This document shows, in pieces, positions 12,508-21,564 of a DNA stretch of 64,000 bases (positions are counted from its first letter, which is position 1; every line of letters starts with the position of its first letter). Origin of the DNA: Micromonospora pattaloongensis (GTDB taxonomy: Bacteria; Actinomycetota; Actinomycetes; Mycobacteriales; Micromonosporaceae); contig NZ_FNPH01000003.1 in the NCBI RefSeq assembly GCF_900107255.1, positions 434,001 to 498,000 on the forward strand, given 5' to 3'. The notes below the pieces were generated by a model. The model had not been told where the DNA came from and did not search any database. It saw only the letters and a list, made by a program, of their open reading frames with translations. Position numbers and translations under genes: made by a program.

Positions 12508-13452
12508 CTATTCGACGGCGTTCAGCGCGGCCATGTCCTCGGCCGTCGGCTGCCAGGTGCCGGCCGCGGCGTTCGCCCGCACCTGCTCGGGCGTGGTGGC
12601 GCCCGCGATCACCGAGGTGACCGCCGGCTTGGCGGCGAGCCCGCCGATCGCCACGTCCAGCATCGAGCGTCCCCGCTCGGCCGCGTACGCCTCGATCTCC
12701 TCGATCGTGTCCCAGCGCGCCGCCGCGAGCCGCTCCGCGTACCGGCCGCTCCCGGCCAGCCGACTGCCCGCCGGCGGCTGCTCCCCGCGCCGGTACTTGC
12801 CGGTCAGCAACCCGTTGGCCAGCGGGAAGAACGGCAGCACGCCCAGCCCGAAGCGCTCGCACGCCGGCAGCACCTCGACCTCGACCGCCCGGTTGAGCAG
12901 GCTGTAGTGGTTCTGGGCGCTGATGAAGCGGCTCATGCCGCCGGAGTTCGCGATCCAGTCGGCGTCGGCGATCTGCCAGCCGGCGAAGTTGGAGCAGCCG
13001 AGGTAGCGGACCTTGCCCGCCCGCACCAGGTCGTCCAGCGCGGCGAGCGTCTCCTCGATCGGGGTGCCCGGATCCGGCTCGTGCATCTGGTAGAGGTCGA
13101 TGTAGTCGGTGCCGAGCCGCCGCAGCGACGCCTCCACCGCGCGCGCGATGTAGCGCCGTGCGCCGCGCGCGCCGAAGTCGCGCCCGTTGAGCCCGTGCAT
13201 GTCCATGCCGAACTTCGTGGCGATCACGACGTCGTCGCGCCGCCCCTTGAGGGCCGCGCCGAGCTGTTCCTCGGACCCGCCCTGCGGCTCGCCGTAGATG
13301 TCGGCGGTGTCGAAGAAGTTGATCCCGACCTCGAGGGCGGCGTCGACCACCGCCCGGGTGCCGTCGGCGTCGAGTTTGCGGCCGAAGTTGTTGCAGCCGA
13401 TGCCGACGACCGAGACCACCAGCCCCGAATCGCCCAGCCGGCGATATGTCAT
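12508..13452 (-). CDS. Aldo/keto reductase
   Basis: NADPH-dependent aldo/keto reductase of the YghZ/Kvbeta-like group, 314 residues from MTYRRLGDSGLVVS. The catalytic tetrad is visible: D and Y in NFFDTADIYG, K in ATKFG, H in DLYQMHEPD. NADPH-contact segments are SRFISAQNHYSLLNR and VIAGATTPEQVRANA. The start is uncertain: no clear SD precedes this ATG, and in-frame GTG codons lie 3 and 6 codons upstream. It is oriented with the ABC-F gene upstream (51 nt away) and may be co-transcribed. The substrate cannot be predicted. Confidence 0.9.
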   Translation of the reverse strand: MTYRRLGDSGLVVSVVGIGCNNFGRKLDADGTRAVVDAALEVGINFFDTADIYGEPQGGSEEQLGAALKGRRDDVVIATKFGMDMHGLNGRDFGARGARRYIARAVEASLRRLGTDYIDLYQMHEPDPGTPIEETLAALDDLVRAGKVRYLGCSNFAGWQIADADWIANSGGMSRFISAQNHYSLLNRAVEVEVLPACERFGLGVLPFFPLANGLLTGKYRRGEQPPAGSRLAGSGRYAERLAAARWDTIEEIEAYAAERGRSMLDVAIGGLAAKPAVTSVIAGATTPEQVRANAAAGTWQPTAEDMAALNAVE

Positions 13453-13503
13453 GTCAGTCACATGACGCACCCTATGCCGGCCACGCCGCGCGCCCGGTGG
13501 GGA

Positions 13504-15183
13504 TCACCCCACGTCCCAGACCGGCTCCGGCACCTCGACCACCTCGCCGTCGCCGCGGAACAGCAGAAAACGACCGAAGGATCGGGAGAACCACCGGTCG
13601 TGGGTCACCGCCACCACCGTCCCCTCGAACGCCCGCAGCCCCTCCTCCAGCGCCTCCGCCGAGGCGAGATCGAGGTTGTCGGTGGGCTCGTCGAGCAGCA
13701 GCAGCGTGGCGCCGGAGAGCTCCAGCAGCAGGACGAGGAAGCGCGCCTGCTGCCCACCCGACAGCGTCCCGAAGCGCTGGTCGCCCTGGGCCGCCAGCTC
13801 GTACCGGCCGAGCGCCGCCATCGCGGCGTGCCGGTCCAGCCCGGCGCGATGGTCGTCGCCGCGCCACAGCACCTCGACCAGCGTCCGGTCGACCAGCTCG
13901 GGCCGGTCGTGCGTCTGGGAGAAGTGGCCGGGGCGGACCCGCGCGCCGAGTCGGGCGACGCCGTCGTGCGCCACCGGCAGCAGCGACGCGCCACCGGCGA
14001 CCGGGGCGTTCGAGACGTCGGGGTCGGTGCCGCCGCGGGCCAGCAGCCGGAGGAAGTGCGACTTGCCGGTCCCGTTCGCGCCGAGTACGGCGATCCGGTC
14101 GCCGTACCAGACCTCCAGGTCGAACGGGTACGTCAGGCCGTCCAGCTCCAACTGCTCGCAGATCACCGCCCGCTTGCCGGTACGCCCGCCGGTCAGCCGC
14201 ATCCGCAGCGACTGGTCCTTCGGCGGCAGCGGCGGCGGCCCCGCCTCCTCGAACTTGCGCAGCCGCGTCTGCGCGGCCTGGTAACGCGAGGCCAGCCCGT
14301 CGTTGTACGCCGCCTTCTGCTTGTACATCAGCATCAGCTCGCGCAGCTTCTGGTGCTCCTCGTCCCAGCGGCGACGCTGCTCCTCCAGCCGGTCGTGGCG
14401 CGCGACGCGCGCCTGGTGCCAGGTGGCGAAGCCGCCCGGATGCACCCAGGCGCTCCCGCCCTCCACCGCCACCACCCGGTCGGCCGTCTGGGCGAGCAGC
14501 TCCCGGTCGTGCGAGACGTACAGCACCGATTTGCCCGACTCGTTCAGCCGGCTCTCCAGCCACCGCTTGCCGGGCACGTCGAGGAAGTTGTCCGGCTCGT
14601 CGAGGAGCAGCACCTCGTCGGGGCCGCGCAGCAGCAACTCCAGCGCGAACCGCTTCTGCTGGCCGCCGGAGAGCGTCCGGACCGGGCGCTCCCGGGTCGC
14701 CTCCCACGGCTGGTCGAGCACGATGGTGGAGACGGTGTCGAAGACGACCTCGGCCTCGTAGCCGCCGGCCTCGCCCCAGGCGGCGAGCGCGTCGGCGTAC
14801 GCCAGCTGCGCCTTGCCGGCCGCGCTGCTGAACTTGCCCCGTACCTCGGCGGCGTGCAGCGCCGTCTCGGCGGCGGCGAGCCGTTCGCCGGCCGCGCGCA
14901 GCCGCGGCGGCGCGAGGGAGAGCGCCAGGTCACTGAGGGTACGGTCGTCGCCGATCATCCCGATGAACTGGCGCATCACGCCCAGGCCGCCGACCCGGCT
15001 GATCGCGCCGACGGCCACCGGCAGGTCACCGGCGACCATCCGGAGCAGCGTCGTCTTGCCGGCGCCGTTCGGCCCGACGAGCGCGATCTTGGCACCCTCG
15101 CCGACCCGGAACGACACGTCGGCGAAGAGCTTCCGACCGTCGGCAAGGGTGTGCCCCACCCCGGCCACGTCCACGTATCCCAC
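13504..15183 (-). CDS. ABC-F family ATPase
   Basis: A soluble protein of 559 residues with two ABC domains and no membrane segment, typical of ABC-F translation factors or ribosome-protection ATPases. Walker A motifs are GPNGAGKTT (~37-45) and GANGTGKSH (~368-376), both halves have LSGGQQ, and Walker B are LLLDEPDNFLD and LLLDEPTDNLD. The interdomain linker (~255-325) is charged and helical (HDRLEEQRRRWDEEHQKLRE), the part that reaches the ribosomal P site or exit region in known members. The resistance versus housekeeping subtype cannot be assigned by eye. It is followed by the aldo/keto reductase. Confidence 0.9.
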   Translation of the reverse strand: MGYVDVAGVGHTLADGRKLFADVSFRVGEGAKIALVGPNGAGKTTLLRMVAGDLPVAVGAISRVGGLGVMRQFIGMIGDDRTLSDLALSLAPPRLRAAGERLAAAETALHAAEVRGKFSSAAGKAQLAYADALAAWGEAGGYEAEVVFDTVSTIVLDQPWEATRERPVRTLSGGQQKRFALELLLRGPDEVLLLDEPDNFLDVPGKRWLESRLNESGKSVLYVSHDRELLAQTADRVVAVEGGSAWVHPGGFATWHQARVARHDRLEEQRRRWDEEHQKLRELMLMYKQKAAYNDGLASRYQAAQTRLRKFEEAGPPPLPPKDQSLRMRLTGGRTGKRAVICEQLELDGLTYPFDLEVWYGDRIAVLGANGTGKSHFLRLLARGGTDPDVSNAPVAGGASLLPVAHDGVARLGARVRPGHFSQTHDRPELVDRTLVEVLWRGDDHRAGLDRHAAMAALGRYELAAQGDQRFGTLSGGQQARFLVLLLELSGATLLLLDEPTDNLDLASAEALEEGLRAFEGTVVAVTHDRWFSRSFGRFLLFRGDGEVVEVPEPVWDVG

Positions 15184-15228
15184 GCCGGCATCCTGCCCGA
15201 CGCGCCCTGACCTGCGACAGCGGGTTTT

Positions 15229-15840
15229 TCAGCGGGTCACCCGGAACACCCGGTAGCCCTTCTGGCTGGCGTGCCGCTCGACGCGCCACCCCTGCTCGGC
15301 GAGCCAGCGCTGCAGCGAGTCACCGCCGAGGTGCCGGGCGACCACCAGCCAGCCGACGCCATCCGGGGCGAGCCGCGGCAGCCAGCGGCCGAGCATGGCA
15401 TGCAGCTCGTCCTTCCCGATCCGGATCGGCGGGTTGGACCAGAGCTGCGCGAACGTGACGTCCGCGGGTACGTCGTCGGGGGCCAGCACCCGGACCCGAT
15501 CGGCGGCGCCGACCCGGTCGGCGTTCTCGGCGGCGAGCTCCCGGGCGCGCGCGTTGACGTCGACGGCATAGACGGTCGCACCGGGCGCCGCGGTCGCGAG
15601 TACGCAGGCGATCGGCCCGTACCCGCAGCCGAGGTCGAGCAGCGGGCCGGTGGTGTCGGCCGTGGGCAGGTCGGCCTTGCGCAGGAGTACGGCGGTGCCC
15701 GGATCGAGCCGGGCGGCGGAGAAGACCCCGCCCGCCGTGGTCAGTTCGTACTCCCGCCCCGCCACGGTGAACTCCACCTCGCGGCGCTGAACGGCCGTGC
15801 CGGGCTGCGGGCTGAAGTAATGGTCGGTCACGTCTGGCAT
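15229..15840 (-). CDS. RsmC/RlmG-like class I SAM methyltransferase
   Basis: A 203-residue methyltransferase starting MPDVTDHYFSPQPGTA. Motif I is LLDLGCGYGPIACVLA, the acidic SAM loop is VYAVDVNARA, and motif IV is SNPPIRIGK, the NPP(F/I) signature of rRNA guanine-N2 methyltransferases of the RsmC group. It corresponds to the catalytic C-terminal half of E. coli RsmC; actinobacterial homologues of this short length are usual. An ATG 25 codons upstream exists, but the homologous region starts here. It is divergent from the proline-rich gene. Substrate is inferred only. Confidence 0.85.
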   Translation of the reverse strand: MPDVTDHYFSPQPGTAVQRREVEFTVAGREYELTTAGGVFSAARLDPGTAVLLRKADLPTADTTGPLLDLGCGYGPIACVLATAAPGATVYAVDVNARARELAAENADRVGAADRVRVLAPDDVPADVTFAQLWSNPPIRIGKDELHAMLGRWLPRLAPDGVGWLVVARHLGGDSLQRWLAEQGWRVERHASQKGYRVFRVTR

Positions 15841-15979
15841 TGTCGCGTACCCGTTCGGTCGGCCGTCCCGGACGGCCGGACCGCGGAACGTGAGCAAAGG
15901 TCGGGATATGTCCACTCTTTCGATTGACGCGATTCGCGCCTAGCGGGGCTTCTGACCAGCCTCTACTAGCCTGTGCCAC

Positions 15980-17686
15980 ATGATGCACGGGCACGGCTTG
16001 GACTCGGGCGGCTGGCCGCCGCGGGCGCGGCGTGCCCCGAGCGGTTCCGATCCGCGCGCCGACGTCCCGTCCGCGGCGCCGACCTCCGGCGGCGGACGAC
16101 GCCGCGCGCCGGACGACGACGCCTCCCCGACGTCGCTCCGACGCCCCGGCACGCCCCTCCCCCGCACCGGCCACACGACCGGGCGACACGCCGCCGACGC
16201 CGATCAGCTGCGGCCCGCGCCCGGTCCCCGACCGCCGGAGCCGGACCGGATCGAGAGCTATCCGCCCCCGGCGGGCGCGATCGGGGGCGTTCTCCGCCGC
16301 CGATCCGCGGCCGAGGAGCACTACTCCCCACCCCCGAGTAGCCGCCCCGCCCCGCAGCGCAACGACCCCTACGACCCGCCGGCAGCGGGTCGTAACCGTG
16401 CCGCGGCCCCGTTCCCCGATGGCGACGTCCGGCCGCCGCGCGCGACGCCGCCGCCGCCGCGGTCGCCGCAGCTTCCCCCGCCGGCACATCCGGCGCCGGT
16501 ACGGCCGGCGCCCGCGACGGGCTCCGTCCCGCCGCATGGGACGACGCTGGGTGGACGGAACCCCGCGCCGCTCGCGCAACCGACGACTGCCCGGCGCCCG
16601 GCGCCCCCGCCCGGCACCCGCGGCCCGCAGCCCGCCACCCGTAGCCCGCGGCCCGCCACCCACCCGGCTAGCCCGCAGCCCGCCCCCCGTAGCCCGCAGC
16701 CCGCCACCCACCCGGCGGAGCTGTCTCGGGGCCCACAGGCGGGGGCGCGACCATTGTCACCGGGCTTGCCGACGCTGCCCGAGCCGCCGGTCCCGGCCCC
16801 GCCGTCACCGCCCGCCGGCCGCTCGCCGGACATCGCGTTCCCGCAGCACGGCGCGGGCCCGGAATCCACACCCGCGCCGGCCGTCGCGGCGGCCCGGCCG
16901 CCGGTCACCCCGCCCGCCGGCACCGGGGTGCCCGCCCCGGTGCCGCTCGACGAGCACAAGCGGCGCTGGCAGTTGTTGATCGGCAGCCTCGGCGCGCTGA
17001 TGCTGCTCGCGGTCTGCGGGTTGAGCTCCTTCCTGATCGTCGCCGACGAGCGGAAGGGGCGGGAGGCGCGGGCGGCGGGCGCGAAGGCGGCCCCCACCGC
17101 GGTCCCGCGCGACATCAGCTCCCGCGCCGCGGACACCGCGCCGTTGAGCGCCCAGGAGGTCTTCCCCACCAGGGAGATCGTCATCAAGGCGAACGAGGCC
17201 CCGTACCGGGTGCTCAAGACGCAGGCCACCCGGAACTGCAAGGCGGCCACCAGCGGCGAGATCAGCGACCTCCTCGCCGAGCTGGGCTGCAGCCAGGTCG
17301 TACGCGGCACGCTGCGCTCCCCGAACGGCGGGTACCTCGTCACGACCGGCGTGTTCAACCTCGAGGACGTAGCCGGCGCCGAGTGGGCGCACGAGAAGAT
17401 CAAGCCGCTGGTCGACGCCGAGAAGGGCCGCTTCCAGGGCATGGTGGCCGGCGCGGGGACCGACGCGGTGGCGCTCTCCTCCGCCCAGGTCGGCTGGCAC
17501 GTGCGCGGGCACTACCTCGTCTACTGCGTGGTCGCCCGCGCGGACGGCAAGCCGGTCGCCGACGCCGACCCGTTCGCCCGGCAGATCCTCTTCGACATGA
17601 TCGAGGTGCACCTGCGCGGCAACGTGCTGGGGAAGCGGGCCACGGCGCCCGCCCCGGCCGCGGCGACGGCGGCGGCAGCGCGCTGA
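15980..17686 (+). CDS. Proline-rich single-pass membrane protein, function unknown
   Basis: A 568-residue protein in three parts. Residues 1-~325 are disordered and rich in Pro, Arg, Ala and Ser, including a repeated PATHP/SPQPA block. A single membrane helix (~330-354, WQLLIGSLGALMLLAVCGLSS) follows a basic HKRR, predicting a cytoplasmic N-terminus. The C-terminal ~210 residues are extracellular and folded (EVFPTREIVIKANEAPYRVLKTQ, cysteines in RNCKAATSG and LGCSQ that could pair). No family is recognised. The stop codon lies inside a 26-bp tandem repeat. It converges with truA and is divergent from the methyltransferase, so it is probably monocistronic. Confidence 0.75.
   Translation: MMHGHGLDSGGWPPRARRAPSGSDPRADVPSAAPTSGGGRRRAPDDDASPTSLRRPGTPLPRTGHTTGRHAADADQLRPAPGPRPPEPDRIESYPPPAGAIGGVLRRRSAAEEHYSPPPSSRPAPQRNDPYDPPAAGRNRAAAPFPDGDVRPPRATPPPPRSPQLPPPAHPAPVRPAPATGSVPPHGTTLGGRNPAPLAQPTTARRPAPPPGTRGPQPATRSPRPATHPASPQPAPRSPQPATHPAELSRGPQAGARPLSPGLPTLPEPPVPAPPSPPAGRSPDIAFPQHGAGPESTPAPAVAAARPPVTPPAGTGVPAPVPLDEHKRRWQLLIGSLGALMLLAVCGLSSFLIVADERKGREARAAGAKAAPTAVPRDISSRAADTAPLSAQEVFPTREIVIKANEAPYRVLKTQATRNCKAATSGEISDLLAELGCSQVVRGTLRSPNGGYLVTTGVFNLEDVAGAEWAHEKIKPLVDAEKGRFQGMVAGAGTDAVALSSAQVGWHVRGHYLVYCVVARADGKPVADADPFARQILFDMIEVHLRGNVLGKRATAPAPAAATAAAAR
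16642..16716 (+). repeat. Imperfect 27-bp direct repeat inside the proline-rich gene
   Basis: Two 27-nt copies (16642-16668 and 16690-16716) differ by one base and lie within further CCCGCAGCCCGCC-type repeats. They encode the PRPATHPASPQPA-like segment. Slippage here would change the length of the proline-rich region in frame only by multiples of three. Confidence 0.8.
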
Positions 17687-17752
17687 CCGGCCGTGCGGGC
17701 GCAGCGCGCTGACCGGCCGTGCGGGCGCAGCGCGCTGACCGGCCGTGCGGGC
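17675..17752. repeat. Three perfect 26-bp tandem repeats across a stop codon
   Basis: Units 17675-17700, 17701-17726 and 17727-17752 are identical (26 nt each, beginning GCAGCGCGCTGACCGG), and a decayed fourth copy follows. The first copy contains the TGA of the proline-rich gene. Each junction can form a GCGCTG/CAGCGC hairpin, so the array may also act as a terminator between the two convergent genes. Confidence 0.9.
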
Positions 17753-17796
17753 GCGGCCCGCTGACGGGCGCGCCGGCGTTCGGCGACCCGGGGCCC

Positions 17797-18627
17797 TCAG
17801 GCCGTCGCCGGCAGCCGGAGCCGACGGGTGGCCTCGGCGCGCCGGGCGTACTCGGCGGGATCCGTGGGATAGCCGACCGCGACCAGCGTCAGCCCGTGCG
17901 CGGGCGCGACCGTCACCTCGCTGGAGCGCTCCCGGAGGTTGAGCAGTCCGCCCGGCCATTCCGCCGGACGGCGCCCGTCCCCGACCACCAGCATCGCGCC
18001 CACCAGGCTGCGCACCATCGCCTGACAGAACGCGTCGGCCTGCACCGTCGCCACCAGGATCCCGTCCGGGTCGCGCCGCCAGTCGAGCCGCGTGATCTCC
18101 CGGATCGTCGTGGCGTGTTCCTTGCGCTTGCAGTACGCCGCGTAGTCGTGCTCTCCCACCAACCCGGTAGCGGCGGCGTTCAACGCGTCGAGGTCGAGCC
18201 CGCGCGGCCAGCCGAGGGTGTCGTGCCGGCGCAGCGGATCCGCCCCGTACGGCGCGTCGGTGACGCGGTACTCGTACCGGCGGAACGTCGCGGAGAAGCG
18301 CGCGTCGAACTCACCGGGGACCTCGGTCGCCGCCCGGACCCGCACGTCGGGCGGGAGCAGCCCGGCGAGCCGCCGCACCAGTGAGGCGGACAGCTCCGAC
18401 CAGGCGGCGGTCGCGAAGTCGACGTGGCAGACCTGCCCGGTCGCGTGCACCCCGGCGTCGGTCCGCCCCGCCACCGTCAGGCCCGACACCCTGTCCTCGC
18501 CGAAGACCCGGACCAGCGCCTCGGTGAGGACCCCCGCCACGGTACGGCGGTTGGGCTGCGCGGCCCAGCCGGAGAAGTCCGTGCCGTCGTACGCGATGTC
18601 CAGCCGTACCCGCGTTCGCTCGTCCAC
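17797..18627 (-). CDS. truA: tRNA pseudouridine synthase A
   Basis: Makes pseudouridine at positions 38-40 of tRNA anticodon stems. The 276-residue protein shows RLDIAYDGTDFSGWAAQPNRRTV at the N-terminus and the catalytic aspartate in AGRTDAGVHATGQV; FCQAMVRSLVGAMLVVGDGR is the C-terminal RNA-binding block. It follows rplQ on the minus strand, 73 nt away behind a hairpin, as is normal at the end of the alpha operon. Confidence 0.97.
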   Translation of the reverse strand: MDERTRVRLDIAYDGTDFSGWAAQPNRRTVAGVLTEALVRVFGEDRVSGLTVAGRTDAGVHATGQVCHVDFATAAWSELSASLVRRLAGLLPPDVRVRAATEVPGEFDARFSATFRRYEYRVTDAPYGADPLRRHDTLGWPRGLDLDALNAAATGLVGEHDYAAYCKRKEHATTIREITRLDWRRDPDGILVATVQADAFCQAMVRSLVGAMLVVGDGRRPAEWPGGLLNLRERSSEVTVAPAHGLTLVAVGYPTDPAEYARRAEATRRLRLPATA

Positions 18628-18648
18628 CTCGTACCTCCCGTTGACGGC

Positions 18649-18686
18649 GTCGGGCCCGGCACCCCAGAAGGGATGCCGGGCCCGAC
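18649..18686 (-). terminator. Hairpin after rplQ
   Basis: A perfect 13-bp inverted repeat (18649-18661 / 18674-18686), with further CCC/GGG pairing in the loop, lies between rplQ and truA. It has no U-run. It probably ends or attenuates alpha-operon transcription before truA. Confidence 0.75.
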
Positions 18687-18700
18687 GGTGGTGCCGCTAC

Positions 18701-19267
18701 TCAGGCCTTGTTCTCGTTGGCCTCGTCGCTGTCCTGACGCGCCTCGGCGGTTTCGCCGGACGCCGACACCGGCGCCTCCGCGTCCTGGTCAGCGGCGCCG
18801 CTGCCCACCGGGGTCTCCTCCGGAGCCAGCGCCTCGACCTTGTCCTGCTGCGCCGCCTTCTTCGCGGCCGCCTTCTTCGCGGTCTTCTCCGGCGCCGGAG
18901 CCGCGACCGCGAGCTCCTCGACCAGCTCGATGATCGCCATCGGCGCGGCGTCACCCTTGCGCGGACCGGTCTTCACGATCCGGGTGTAGCCACCGTTGCG
19001 GTTGGCGTACCGCGGCGCGATCTGGTCGAACAGGGCGTAGACCACGTCCTTGTCCTTGACGACGCCGAGCACCCGGCGACGCGCGTGCAGGTCACCGCGC
19101 TTGGCCTTGGTGATGAGCTGCTCGGCGAGGGGGCGCAGCCGGCGCGCCTTCGTCTCGGTCGTGGTGATCCTGCCGTGCTGGAACAGCGCGGTGGCCAGGT
19201 TGGCCAGCATCAGCCGCTCGTGCGCCGGGCTGCCGCCGAGGCGGGGACCCTTCGTGGGCGTGGGCAT
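18701..19267 (-). CDS. rplQ: 50S ribosomal protein L17 with long acidic/Ala-rich tail
   Basis: Large-subunit protein near the exit tunnel. The L17 domain occupies residues ~1-118 ([46 protein letters not shown]). The remaining ~70 residues are an extension: a Lys/Ala part ([17 protein letters not shown]) followed by an acidic end ([14 protein letters not shown]). E. coli L17 is 127 residues. Such tails occur in actinobacterial L17, but this one is long. It is the last alpha-operon gene, 54 nt after rpoA. Confidence 0.97.
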   Translation of the reverse strand: MPTPTKGPRLGGSPAHERLMLANLATALFQHGRITTTETKARRLRPLAEQLITKAKRGDLHARRRVLGVVKDKDVVYALFDQIAPRYANRNGGYTRIVKTGPRKGDAAPMAIIELVEELAVAAPAPEKTAKKAAAKKAAQQDKVEALAPEETPVGSGAADQDAEAPVSASGETAEARQDSDEANENKA

Positions 19268-19321
19268 TGTTGGTGCTCCTCAAATGTGGCGGGTAGCCAG
19301 GTGCTTTCGGCTAGCCGGATA

Positions 19322-20344
19322 TCAAAGCTGTTCGGTCTCGCGGTAGTCCTCGGCGTCGTAGTCCACCTCGCCGAAGGAGTCCACCACGTGTGCCGGGTCG
19401 AAGTTGGGGGCCGAGTCCTTCAGCCCCAGGCCCATCCCGGCGAGCTTCATCTTGACCTCGTCGATCGACTTCTGACCGAAATTCCTTATATCGAGGAGGT
19501 CGGCCTCGGTGCGCCCGATCAGCTCACCAACAGTGTTGATGCCCTCGCGCTTGAGGCAGTTGTAGGACCGCACCGTCAGGTCCAGCTCCTCGATCGGCAG
19601 CGCCAGATCGGCGGCGAGCTGGGCGTCCTGCGGCGACGGGCCGATGTCGATGCCCTCGGCGGTCTCGTCCAGCTCCCGGGCCAGGCCGAACAGCTCGACG
19701 AGGGTGGAGCCGGCCGAGGCCAGCGCCGTACGGGGGCCGATCGACGGCTTGGTCTCGACGTCGATGATCAGCCGGTCGAAGTCGGTGCGCTGCTCCACAC
19801 GGGTCGCCTCGACCCGGTAGGTCACCTTGAGCACCGGCGAGTAGATCGAGTCGACCGGGATACGGCCGATCTCGGCGCCCGCCTGCTTGTTCTGCGAGGC
19901 GCTCACGTAGCCCCGGCCCCGCTCGACGGTCAGCTCCATGTCGAGCCGGCCCTTGCCGTTCAGCGTGGCGAGCTTCAGGTCCGGGTTGTGCACGGAGACA
20001 CCCGCCGGAGGCTGAATGTCGCCGGCCGTCACGTCGCCCGGGCCCTGCTTGCGCAGGTACATGCTGACCGGCTCGTCGTGCTCGGAGCTGACGCACAGGT
20101 CCTTGACATTCATGACCAGCTCGACCACGTCCTCCTTGACACCGGGGATCGTGGTGAACTCGTGCAGCACGCCGTCAATCTTGATGCTGGTGACGGCGGC
20201 GCCCGGGATGGAGCTGAGCAGGGTACGCCGGAGCGAGTTGCCGAGCGTGTAGCCGAAGCCCGGCTCGAGCGGCTCGATGGTGAACCGGGACCGGGTTTCG
20301 CTGATCGACTCCTCAGAGAGGGTCGGCCGCTGGGTGATGAGCAC
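19322..20344 (-). CDS. rpoA: RNA polymerase alpha subunit
   Basis: A 340-residue alpha subunit that dimerises to nucleate core RNA polymerase and contacts UP elements and activators. N-terminal domain signatures are [28 protein letters not shown]. The C-terminal domain has [23 protein letters not shown] and [21 protein letters not shown]. An acidic tail ends [13 protein letters not shown]. It follows rpsD after a 151-nt gap that contains a strong hairpin, so its level may be set separately from upstream genes. Confidence 0.99.
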   Translation of the reverse strand: MLITQRPTLSEESISETRSRFTIEPLEPGFGYTLGNSLRRTLLSSIPGAAVTSIKIDGVLHEFTTIPGVKEDVVELVMNVKDLCVSSEHDEPVSMYLRKQGPGDVTAGDIQPPAGVSVHNPDLKLATLNGKGRLDMELTVERGRGYVSASQNKQAGAEIGRIPVDSIYSPVLKVTYRVEATRVEQRTDFDRLIIDVETKPSIGPRTALASAGSTLVELFGLARELDETAEGIDIGPSPQDAQLAADLALPIEELDLTVRSYNCLKREGINTVGELIGRTEADLLDIRNFGQKSIDEVKMKLAGMGLGLKDSAPNFDPAHVVDSFGEVDYDAEDYRETEQL

Positions 20345-20416
20345 TTACTTCTCCTTGTGTCGGGGCGCCCGCCATATGACGCCCGAGCAAAAGCTGAGAG
20401 GCCGCGGTCACCGGCG

Positions 20417-20447
20417 GGGCCGGCGGAGCATCACGCTCCGCCGGCCC
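20417..20447 (-). terminator. Hairpin between rpsD and rpoA
   Basis: A perfect 13-bp repeat (20417-20429 / 20435-20447) with a 5-nt loop lies in the 151-nt gap. Flanking CCGG/CCGG can extend it. It has no U-run. It could attenuate, stabilise mRNA ends or mark a processing site inside the alpha operon. Confidence 0.6.
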
Positions 20448-20495
20448 GCGCCGGCGAACCGACGCCCGGATCGGCCGCGCGGGCCGATCCCCCTA

Positions 20496-21122
20496 CTACT
20501 TGGAGTAGAGCTCGACGATGAGCTGCTCCTGGACCTGCGTGTCGATGACCTGCCGGGCCGGGAGCGAGTGCACCAGGATCTTCATCTGGCTGGGGATGGC
20601 CTCCAGCCACGCCGGGACGGTCTTCGAGCCGGCCTCGGCCTGCGCCACGATGAACGGCGTCAGTTCCTTGGACTTCTCGCGGACCTCGACGATGTCGTGC
20701 TCCTTCACGCGGTACGAAGGAATGTCCACCTTCTTGCCGTTGACCGTGAAGTGGCCGTGCTTGACGAGCTGGCGGGCCATGTCCCGGGACTTGGCGTAGC
20801 CGGCCCGGTAGACCACGTTGTCGAGCCGCGACTCGAGGATCTGCAGGAGGACCTCACCGGTCTTCGCCTGCTTCGACACGGCTTCCTCGTAGTAGCCGCG
20901 GAACTGCTTCTCCAGCACGCCGTAGACGCGGCGGGCCTTCTGCTTCTCGCGGAGCTGGAGCAGGTACTCCGTCTCCTTGGTCCGGCCGCGGCCGTGCTGC
21001 CCGGGCGGGAACGGCCGGGACTCGAACGGGCACTTCGGACCATCGCACTTGCTGCCCTTGAGGAACAGCTTCATCTTCTCCCGCCGGCAACGGCGGCAGT
21101 CAGCACCGGTGTAACGAGCCAT
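20496..21122 (-). CDS. rpsD: 30S ribosomal protein S4, zinc-binding form
   Basis: Primary 16S rRNA-binding assembly protein, 208 residues. A zinc site is formed by C9 and C12 (CRRC) with C26 and C31 (CDGPKC), so this is the C+ type. The S4 RNA-binding domain lies at ~95-160 (SRLDNVVYRAGYAKSRDMARQLV). The C-terminus ends LIVELYSK. S4 represses its own operon in E. coli; no obvious pseudoknot target was identified here. Confidence 0.98.
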   Translation of the reverse strand: MARYTGADCRRCRREKMKLFLKGSKCDGPKCPFESRPFPPGQHGRGRTKETEYLLQLREKQKARRVYGVLEKQFRGYYEEAVSKQAKTGEVLLQILESRLDNVVYRAGYAKSRDMARQLVKHGHFTVNGKKVDIPSYRVKEHDIVEVREKSKELTPFIVAQAEAGSKTVPAWLEAIPSQMKILVHSLPARQVIDTQVQEQLIVELYSK

Positions 21123-21139
21123 TGTGTTCTATCTACCTC

Positions 21140-21547
21140 TCAGACCCGGCGACGCTTCGGCGGACGGCACCCGTTGTGCGGCTGCGGCGTGACGTCGGAA
21201 ATCTGCCCGACCTCGAGGCCCGCGGCCTGCAGCGAACGGATGGCGGTCTCCCGGCCCGAGCCCGGTCCCTTGACGAAAACGTCGACCTTGCGCATGCCGT
21301 GCTCCATCGCCCGACGCGCGGCGGCCTCGGCGGCCAGCTGCGCGGCGAACGGAGTCGACTTGCGGGAGCCCTTGAAGCCCACCTGGCCGGACGAGGCCCA
21401 GGAGATGACCGCACCGGTCGGGTCGGTGATCGACACGATGGTGTTGTTGAAGGTGCTCTTGATGTGCGCCTGCCCGTGGGCGACGTTCTTGCGTTCCTTG
21501 CGCCGGACCTTCTTGACGGCGGCCCCGGCGCGAGCCTTCGGTGGCAT
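21140..21547 (-). CDS. rpsK: 30S ribosomal protein S11
   Basis: Platform protein that contacts mRNA upstream of the P site. 135 residues: a basic N-terminus ([20 protein letters not shown]) then [22 protein letters not shown] and the C-terminal [18 protein letters not shown] typical of S11. It sits between rpsM (17 nt) and rpsD (17 nt), so the three are tightly co-transcribed. Confidence 0.98.
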   Translation of the reverse strand: MPPKARAGAAVKKVRRKERKNVAHGQAHIKSTFNNTIVSITDPTGAVISWASSGQVGFKGSRKSTPFAAQLAAEAAARRAMEHGMRKVDVFVKGPGSGRETAIRSLQAAGLEVGQISDVTPQPHNGCRPPKRRRV

Positions 21548-21564
21548 AAGTCTCTGCGCTCCTA

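Noticed and set aside
15841-15915. Upstream extension of the methyltransferase (25 codons)
   Set aside because: The family N-terminus begins at 15840, and the extra part would occupy the divergent promoter region.
17675-17752. Tandem array as a CRISPR
   Set aside because: Copies are directly adjacent with no spacers, and there are no cas genes.
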